From CAADGY01 sp035714225 (GTDB lineage Bacteria; Acidobacteriota; Terriglobia; Bryobacterales; Bryobacteraceae): a stretch of 21,051 nucleotides of DNA. The notes under the pieces were generated by a model that worked only from the letters and a program-made list of their open reading frames with translations, was not told where the DNA came from and made no database searches. The stretch lies in the NCBI GenBank assembly GCA_035714225.1, contig DASTMK010000329.1, positions 1-21,051 of the forward strand, written 5' to 3'. The position numbers and the translations under genes are program-made. Shown here one piece after another: positions 15,283 to 21,051 of the stretch. Position 1 is the first letter of the stretch, and every line of letters begins with the position of its first letter.

Positions 15283-16449
15283 TCAACTCCCGATACCCGC
15301 GGGGATCTTCACGGGCGGCTCACGTCCTTCGAGCTCGAGCTTCGTCGATATGAAACGAAGCAGGTCCTTCAGCGACACGATCGCGACCAACTCTCCGTTT
15401 TCCACCACCATCATGCGGCTGTTCCCCGTGCGGCTCATAAGAGACAGCGCTTCCATGGCGTCCGTATCCGGACCAATGACGTTCGATTCCGAGCAGGGCG
15501 AGGATATTTCCTGAACCGTGTGGTTGTCCCACTCTTCGCGGGATACATTCCTGACATCCCGCGACGTCACGCAGCCTAGCAGCCGGTTGGATTCGCTCAC
15601 CACCGGAAACATTTTGTGGTGATAACGGTAGATGTACTCATCCACCAGTTCGCGAATGGATATGCTCCGTGGCACCGTTATCGGGTCCGTCTTCATGAAG
15701 CGCCGCACGGATTCTCCTTCGAGCGTTCTTTTAAGCACCACCTGCTGATACGATGCCTGGGAAGCGCCGCGAACGAACATGCCGATCAAAAACCACCACA
15801 TCGCCGTAATGAAGTTGCCGCTGAAGAGCGTGACAACAGAGAGCATGATGAGCAGCAGGCCAAAACCGGAACCGAACGCGGCGGCGATGCGGGTGGCGCG
15901 CATCAAATCGCCTTTCCAATGCCAGAGCGCGGCCCTCAGAATGCGCCCGCCATCCAGGGGAAAAGCCGGAATCAGGTTGAACGCCGCCAGAATCCAGTTC
16001 ATCCAGGACAGGTAGGCGACGACCCCGACCGCGAACGTACTCCAGGCGTCCCGCCCGGCAACATACGCCAGATAGAAGAGAAACCCGATGACGATGCTAG
16101 CAGCCGGTCCGGCAGCGGCCATCATGAGTTCCGCCCGGGCATTCTGTGGTTCCTGCTCCATCTCCGCCACACCGCCGAAGATGAAGAGCGTGATTCCTTT
16201 CATCTGTAAGCCGTAGCGGCGGGCCACCAGGGAATGAGACAACTCATGAAACACGATGGACGCGAAGAGCCCAATCGCGCCAATGATCGCCATGAGCCAG
16301 TAATCACGGCCTGTCAGTCCCGGAAATTGCGCGGGAAAGAATCCGACGGCAAGCGACCAAGCCACCAGAATCGCAATGATGAACCAACTCGCGTCGATAC
16401 GAACCGCAAACCCGAACAGCTTGAACAGCGTGATGCGCCGGCCGAACAT
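15283..16449 (-). CDS. Site-2 protease (peptidase M50) with two C-terminal CBS domains
   Basis: The protein has 388 residues. Several membrane segments in the first 230 residues contain the zinc motif HELSH at 68-72 and the second ligand motif NLIPAFPLDGG (158-168, Asp166). Residues about 250-370 form a pair of CBS domains (MKTDPITVPRS to VTSRDV, and VIGPDTDAMEAL to VSLKDLL), as in archaeal MjS2P and mycobacterial Rip3-type proteins. These proteases cut transmembrane substrates inside the inner membrane, often anti-sigma factors, and the CBS pair probably senses adenine nucleotides. The ribosome binding site is excellent: AGGAGG 6 nt before the ATG. The gene lies between the GH5 and reductase genes (62 and 32 nt gaps). 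The substrate is unknown. Confidence 0.93.
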   Translation of the reverse strand: MFGRRITLFKLFGFAVRIDASWFIIAILVAWSLAVGFFPAQFPGLTGRDYWLMAIIGAIGLFASIVFHELSHSLVARRYGLQMKGITLFIFGGVAEMEQEPQNARAELMMAAAGPAASIVIGFLFYLAYVAGRDAWSTFAVGVVAYLSWMNWILAAFNLIPAFPLDGGRILRAALWHWKGDLMRATRIAAAFGSGFGLLLIMLSVVTLFSGNFITAMWWFLIGMFVRGASQASYQQVVLKRTLEGESVRRFMKTDPITVPRSISIRELVDEYIYRYHHKMFPVVSESNRLLGCVTSRDVRNVSREEWDNHTVQEISSPCSESNVIGPDTDAMEALSLMSRTGNSRMMVVENGELVAIVSLKDLLRFISTKLELEGREPPVKIPAGIGS

Positions 16450-16511
16450 GAAAGACCTCCTCGAAAGATTGGATGGCAGGATGATTGCTTTAGTGTCAGA
16501 AAAGGGAGGAG

Positions 16512-17711
16512 TCAGGAGCCGGAACTATCGAAGCCCAGCGCTTCGAGATAGCCATGGTTCAGTTCGCCCGCCTCCAGGCGGATCTTGTCGAGAAGGTCCG
16601 TCAAGGCTTCGTGAACCTGCTCCCGGGAAGGACGAAGCGGCGCTTTCTTCTCCGCGGCGGCGACGCCGCCAGGCAACCGCGCATAAGCGACGATAGCATC
16701 CCAATGCCGCGGCTTCGGGAAACTGACGGGTGCGCTGGTGGTCTGCATCTTCTTCCACGGCCAAAAAGTCCAATGGATGCCATCGGCGTCCAGGGTTTGG
16801 CGAAATTCGGAGATCCACTCGTTCGTGTTTTCGCCGGACTCACCCATCAGCAACGGAACGTTGTACTTCTTCGCGTAGCGGAGATATTCTTCGATCACTT
16901 CGCGGGACGGCGCGGTCCAGTATTTATGGAAGGAGTACATGGACTGGGCGTCGAACGGCGGCCCGAACGAATCGAAGCGGCTGGCCCACTGCGTCCCCTC
17001 CAGGATCACGATATGGTGAGGATCTACTTCGCGAATGGCCGCGACGATGCGTTTGTAAAGAGGCTCCAGCTTCGGATTCAGCGCAGGCAGGTTCCCGAAG
17101 TGAGGGATGGGTTCGTTCAGAAGGTCGTAGCCCAGCACCACCGGTTCGTCCCGGTAGCGCTCCGCAATGCGGCGCCAGAGCTGGATGGTCGCCTCCTGGG
17201 CGGTTTCGCTCTCAAAAAGCCACGGGTAACCCCAACTGTCGTCGATATTCGTGCCCGTCTGCCCGCCTTGGGCGGCATGCAGATCCAGGATGACCCAGAG
17301 ATTGTGCTTCCCGGACCAGGCGATGACATCGTCCAGACACTTCCAACCGTCTCCATCCGGCTCCAGCAATTTCCAGTGCATCGGCACACGGACCGTGTTA
17401 AAGCCGATCGAAGAGATCTTCGCAAGGTCCGCTTCCGTGATGTACCGGTTGCGCCACTCGCGCCAGAAGCGGGCGGTAAAGTCCTCGCCCGCCAAGTCCC
17501 GGAAGAGAGCATCCATTTCCCACCAGGACTCGGGAGCCCCTTCGTTTAACAGCAGCATGTAGCCTTCCGGCGCCAGCCAGTTGCCAAGGTTGATGCCTTT
17601 CAGGAGAACCGGTTTGCCATCCGGCGCGACGAGGCGGCCCTCCCGTACCTGGACGAAAGGCGGCGCGGCGGACAATGCGGCACACAAACAGAGAGCGGAT
17701 AACAGTCGCAT
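16512..17711 (-). CDS. Secreted glycoside hydrolase family 5 (cellulase-type) enzyme
   Basis: The protein has 399 residues with a short signal peptide (MRLLSALCLCAALSAAP). The GH5 barrel markers appear in order: KGINLGNWL, NTVRVPMHW with Arg108, LDLHAAQGG with His145, acid/base Glu200 in YDLLNEP, MYSFHKYW with His262 and Tyr264, nucleophile Glu291 in LLMGESGE, and the late FWPWKK. These are retaining beta-glycan hydrolases (endoglucanase, mannanase or exo-glucanase types), and subfamily and substrate cannot be set by eye. It follows the TonB-dependent receptor gene by 66 nt across a stem-loop and precedes the site-2 protease. No good ribosome binding site precedes the ATG. Confidence 0.93.
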   Translation of the reverse strand: MRLLSALCLCAALSAAPPFVQVREGRLVAPDGKPVLLKGINLGNWLAPEGYMLLLNEGAPESWWEMDALFRDLAGEDFTARFWREWRNRYITEADLAKISSIGFNTVRVPMHWKLLEPDGDGWKCLDDVIAWSGKHNLWVILDLHAAQGGQTGTNIDDSWGYPWLFESETAQEATIQLWRRIAERYRDEPVVLGYDLLNEPIPHFGNLPALNPKLEPLYKRIVAAIREVDPHHIVILEGTQWASRFDSFGPPFDAQSMYSFHKYWTAPSREVIEEYLRYAKKYNVPLLMGESGENTNEWISEFRQTLDADGIHWTFWPWKKMQTTSAPVSFPKPRHWDAIVAYARLPGGVAAAEKKAPLRPSREQVHEALTDLLDKIRLEAGELNHGYLEALGFDSSGS

Positions 17712-17733
17712 CGGTACGGTTTCGAGTGAAATC

Positions 17734-17763
17734 GGGTCCGTGGCCGGACGAGACCACGGGCCC
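17734..17763 (-). terminator. GC-rich stem-loop between the receptor and GH5 genes (attenuator or weak terminator)
   Basis: On the minus strand GGGCCCGTGG, a 10-nt loop, then CCACGGACCC form a stem with nine of ten pairs. It begins 15 nt after the receptor stop codon. The bases that follow (GATTTCACTC) are not a clear U-run, so it is a poor intrinsic terminator. It could reduce read-through or protect the 3' end of the receptor mRNA. Confidence 0.45.
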
Positions 17764-17777
17764 GGGGCATATCGCCC

Positions 17778-20700
17778 TCAGAAATAAACCTTCAGCCCCA
17801 GCTGGACGACGCGCGGCCCGCCGCCTCCGGTATACGTGTTCGTGTACTCGCCGAAGTACTGTCCGTAGTCGCCCGCCTGTCCCACACCCGCCGCGCGCAG
17901 CGGGTTTGTCGTGAGAACCGGACCGCTGGAGCCGCTCGGATTGCTGATCGACATACCGAGATTCACGTCGCGGAAGTTCGTCTGGTTGAATACGTTGAAG
18001 GTCTCCAGGCGGAGCTGAATCATACGGCTTTCACTCGCCCCCAGTTTGAAATTCTTGAAGAGGCTGACGTCCCAGTTCTGCAGTCCGCCACTGCGCATGT
18101 ACGTGCGGGGCCAGGGCGCGGGAACGCCGATGCCCGGAGCGCGAAACGCCGCCGGGTTAAACTTCGAAGTGCCCGTCCGCTGGTTCACGTCGCCGTCCAC
18201 GTAAACGAACAACGGCGGTGATTCCCAGTCCGTAATACTTCCCGTGATCTGCTTCGGATCGATCCAGAGCGCCGGCTCCACCGGTGCACCGGAAGAAAAG
18301 CGGGTGATACCGGAGAGCTGATATCCGTCCGTCAAATACGAAAGCCACTTCGGCCCGCCGAAGGCCCTGCTGAATTGTGGCAGGTCATAGACGTAGTTGA
18401 ACGCAAGCACGTGCGGCCGGTCCCAGGACGCCAGCCGGTAGTCGTAGCCGCGCGTGTCGAAGGGGTTCGTCCAGTTCTCGTCGCCGTTCGCCGTGACCAG
18501 CGACTTCGACCAGGTGTAGGCCACTCCGAACGTCAGTCCTCTGGCAAAGCGGCGGTTTACGGCCACCTGCAACGAATTGTAGTTGCTGCTGCCGTCAAAG
18601 GTGTAATGTTTGATCTGCGCATAGCCGGGGTACGGACGCAGGTAGTTGGCATCCAGCGCGTAAGCACCCGAGAAGGCATAGCCTGCCCTACTGTACGCTT
18701 CGGGAAGGTTCGGTTCCACGGCGGGGACGACACCGCCCGGAAACTTCGCCGGATCCTGCGCCCATCGCTCGAATGCTGTGCCGTAAGGAATCATGTTGAG
18801 GTTGCGCGTCTGCACCAGGTGCCGCGAGAGCGTACCGACGTAACTCACGTCCATCGTGGTGCTCCATCCAAGCTCCCGCTGAATGCCGAGCGAGAAGCTG
18901 TAGATCGTGGGGACGAAGCCGTCCCGGGCCGCGCCGAATAATGTCGGCGGCGCCAGGATCCCCGAGCCGCCCAAAGAAGACAGATTCTGTACCCGCCCGT
19001 CGACCAAGCGCGGATTGCGCACGTTCGGCGGGTTTTCAAACACAGGGTTGTAGCCGAGGTTCCCCTGTGTCCGGTCATGCATGATGCCCCCGCCGCCGCG
19101 GAGCACAGTCTTGCCGTCACCCGTCATCTGCCAGGCGAAGCCGAAGCGCGGCTCCCACATGATTCCCCGCGAGTCGAAGCCGCCGCGGGGGTAGCCGGCC
19201 GACGCCAGGCCGATTCCATTTGTGAGTGAGCCGGAATCTGGAACCAGAGTCCCGGTCAGATAGCCGGGCAGGGTCGCGCCCGGATTGGCCGGGTCGTAGG
19301 CGAGTCCGTCGGCCGTAGCTCGATAGATGCGCGGCGCCGCCGAGGCATCGAAGAGATAGGGATTGAAGACCGCGCCCTGATCGTTCTTGTCGTATTGAGG
19401 CTGGTACCAGGTCATTCGCAAGCCGTAGTCCAGCGTGAGCCGCGACGTCAGCCGGAAGCTGTCTTGCGCGTACCATTCCACGTTCGTATAGCGGAAAAAC
19501 CCGCGGGGCCGGTTGCTGCTCTGCACGAAATCGCGGTAGTGCCCTGTCAGAGCGGCGGCGTACGGATGGCCCGCGAGCTCGTCGTTGAAGTTAAACTGGC
19601 CGTTGACGTTGCCCCAGGCGGGCTGGTCCTTGCGGCTGCGCTGCACAAAAATGCCGAACTTGAAAATATGCCGGCCGGCCACTTTCGTGAGGTTATCGGA
19701 AAAATCCAGCGTGGTGTTCGAATTGTAGAACGGTACCGCGCCCAGATAGCTCCAGGTGAAACTGGTGTTCGGTGTACAGCAAAAGCTGAAGTCGGGAATC
19801 GGAGTGGCGGCGTCTACCGGGAACAGCAACGGAAGGTCAATTCCATTGGCGCCGCGGGAGATGTTACCGTCCCTGCCGTCCGCCCGGAGCTTGGAGACGG
19901 ACGGGCCGAAGGTGAATTCGTTCACCAGCGAAGGGGAGAGCGCCGACGTAAGGTTCAGCGAAGCGTTCCAGCCCGGCTCCTCAATCCGGATGCCGCCGGG
20001 AAAAGCGATGTTCGAGATGCCCCACAAAAAGGAGCCATAGGGTTCGTTGCGGCTGCTGTCGTTATTGATCCAGCGGCCGTAGAGGCGGTGCATCGCCGAA
20101 AGCTGATAGTCGACGCGCACAATGTCTTCGCGGCGCGGATACTCGGTGGATGCCTGCGTCGTGAAGTTGTAGTCGTATCTTCCGCTGAGATTCGGCTGCG
20201 GGTAAAGCCCGAGAGCCTGCCGCATGCCCGGCAGAATCGCGCTTTCGGGAATAATATTGCCGGGATACGGCTGGCCGGTGGTGGGATCTCTTACAACGAC
20301 GGGCGCGCCAAAACCGTCAAGGGTCTGGGAGAAATCGCCGCCCAACTCTGCCGGTGTCGGAACGCGAACGTTGGTGATGCCGCCGGGGATCAGTTGCCGG
20401 TAATACTCCTGTCCAAAGAAGAAGAACAGCTTGTCTTTGTTCCGGTTGAAATTGGTTCCCGGCAGGAGAACCGGGCCGGAAACCTGATAGCCCGCGTAGT
20501 TATAGCGGTACAGCGCGCGCGGTGAAACCTCGCTTCCATCCGGCTGCCGGCCACGCATATTGTTAAAGAAATTGTTCGCGTTCAGCCCCTCGTGACGGTG
20601 AAACCAGCGCGCATTGGCATGGAACTCGTTCGAGCCGCCTTTGGTCGTAATCACCATCGTGCCGCCGCCGGCTTTGCCGTACTCGGCCTGGTAGTTCGAG

Positions 20701-21051
20701 GTGAGTATTTTCACTTCGGCGATGGCATCGGGATTCAACGTGACGTGTGAAGCGCCGTTCGAACCCGTATCGACATTCGAGGAGCCGTCGATGGTCAACT
20801 GCTTTTGATTGGAACGGGTGCCATTGATGTTGAAGCTGTCCAATCCGCCGCGGTTGGACTGTTCACCATTAAATTCGCTGGTCACTCCCGGTATGATCTT
20901 CACCATGTCGAAAATATTGCGGCCGTTCATGGCAAGATTGTTGATCTGATTGTTGGTGACAAGCATCGAGCGCTCGCCGGATTCCGATTGCAATTGCAGT
21001 TCGGCGGCACCGGCTTCCACCGTAACGGTCGTTGCTGTAGCTCCTAACTGG
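17778..21051 (-). CDS. Oar-like TonB-dependent outer-membrane receptor (partial, N-terminus off right edge)
   Basis: The frame is open from the right edge, so the apparent start codon inside it is not the real start; 1090 residues are visible. The first visible residues (QLGATATTVTVEAGAAELQ) are the tail of the N-terminal carboxypeptidase-regulatory-like domain common in Acidobacteriota receptors. A plug-like region follows (INNLAMNGRNIFDMVKIIPG, NINGTRSNQKQLTIDG, IAEVKILTSNYQAEYGKAGG, MVITTKGGSNEFHA). The rest is a long beta-barrel with alternating Tyr/Phe-rich strands, ending in LKVYF with the C-terminal Phe typical of outer-membrane barrels. Such receptors take up or bind large substrates such as oligosaccharides or peptides at the outer membrane. 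The downstream GH5 and GH172 genes hint at glycans, but the ligand is not readable from sequence. Confidence 0.93.
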   Translation of the reverse strand, partial: QLGATATTVTVEAGAAELQLQSESGERSMLVTNNQINNLAMNGRNIFDMVKIIPGVTSEFNGEQSNRGGLDSFNINGTRSNQKQLTIDGSSNVDTGSNGASHVTLNPDAIAEVKILTSNYQAEYGKAGGGTMVITTKGGSNEFHANARWFHRHEGLNANNFFNNMRGRQPDGSEVSPRALYRYNYAGYQVSGPVLLPGTNFNRNKDKLFFFFGQEYYRQLIPGGITNVRVPTPAELGGDFSQTLDGFGAPVVVRDPTTGQPYPGNIIPESAILPGMRQALGLYPQPNLSGRYDYNFTTQASTEYPRREDIVRVDYQLSAMHRLYGRWINNDSSRNEPYGSFLWGISNIAFPGGIRIEEPGWNASLNLTSALSPSLVNEFTFGPSVSKLRADGRDGNISRGANGIDLPLLFPVDAATPIPDFSFCCTPNTSFTWSYLGAVPFYNSNTTLDFSDNLTKVAGRHIFKFGIFVQRSRKDQPAWGNVNGQFNFNDELAGHPYAAALTGHYRDFVQSSNRPRGFFRYTNVEWYAQDSFRLTSRLTLDYGLRMTWYQPQYDKNDQGAVFNPYLFDASAAPRIYRATADGLAYDPANPGATLPGYLTGTLVPDSGSLTNGIGLASAGYPRGGFDSRGIMWEPRFGFAWQMTGDGKTVLRGGGGIMHDRTQGNLGYNPVFENPPNVRNPRLVDGRVQNLSSLGGSGILAPPTLFGAARDGFVPTIYSFSLGIQRELGWSTTMDVSYVGTLSRHLVQTRNLNMIPYGTAFERWAQDPAKFPGGVVPAVEPNLPEAYSRAGYAFSGAYALDANYLRPYPGYAQIKHYTFDGSSNYNSLQVAVNRRFARGLTFGVAYTWSKSLVTANGDENWTNPFDTRGYDYRLASWDRPHVLAFNYVYDLPQFSRAFGGPKWLSYLTDGYQLSGITRFSSGAPVEPALWIDPKQITGSITDWESPPLFVYVDGDVNQRTGTSKFNPAAFRAPGIGVPAPWPRTYMRSGGLQNWDVSLFKNFKLGASESRMIQLRLETFNVFNQTNFRDVNLGMSISNPSGSSGPVLTTNPLRAAGVGQAGDYGQYFGEYTNTYTGGGGPRVVQLGLKVYF

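Noticed and set aside
16457..16511. CTCCTC/GAGGAG pairing that could hide the ribosome binding site of the site-2 protease
   Set aside because: Only six pairs with a 43-nt loop and no extension; this is expected by chance near a purine-rich ribosome binding site.
19395..20525. 376-codon plus-strand frame antisense to the receptor
   Set aside because: No recognisable domain, and it fully overlaps the well-supported receptor coding strand.

Overview
The window is about 21 kb of GC-rich DNA from a Gram-negative bacterium, most likely an Acidobacteriota of the Solibacter/Bryobacter kind. That placement is inferred from gene content: a very large Oar-like TonB-dependent receptor, a DUF2961 (GH172) protein and an aldo/keto reductase that both carry twin-arginine signals, a degenerate receiver protein, and frequent TTG starts. 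No rRNA, tRNA, CRISPR array or transposase was seen.

Layout. (1) Positions 1-4588, minus strand: a three-gene operon for a porin-cytochrome conduit in the order mtrC-like, mtrA-like, mtrB-like. It comprises an OmcA/MtrC-family decaheme cytochrome, a DmsE/MtrA-family decaheme cytochrome, and an MtrB/PioB-like outer-membrane barrel cut by the left edge. Together they would carry electrons across the outer membrane. (2) Positions 4875-10528, plus strand: a small receiver-like protein with a lost phospho-acceptor, a DUF2520 Rossmann protein directly before panB and panC (pantothenate synthesis), a TtcA-type tRNA thiolase, and a DUF47/PiT phosphate uptake pair. (3) Positions 10554-21051, minus strand: a closely spaced run that reads, in transcription order, TonB-dependent receptor (cut by the right edge), GH5 glycosidase, M50 site-2 protease with CBS domains, Tat-exported aldo/keto reductase, Tat-exported GH172 protein, ABC ATPase, ABC permease. 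Gaps are 4-66 nt, so part or all of it may be co-transcribed. A stem-loop lies between the receptor and the GH5 gene.

The mtr-like and pan clusters diverge from a 286-nt intergenic region (4589-4874). The phosphate transporter and the ABC permease converge with 25 nt between their stop codons.

The most notable content is the complete-order MtrCAB-type extracellular electron-transfer operon outside the classical Shewanella setting. It has 20 CXXCH motifs in its two cytochromes and a repeat-built, cysteine-free N-terminus on the barrel protein. Second are the DUF2520 gene as the likely ketopantoate reductase of the pan operon, and the secreted GH172/AKR/GH5/receptor run as a possible glycan-processing locus.
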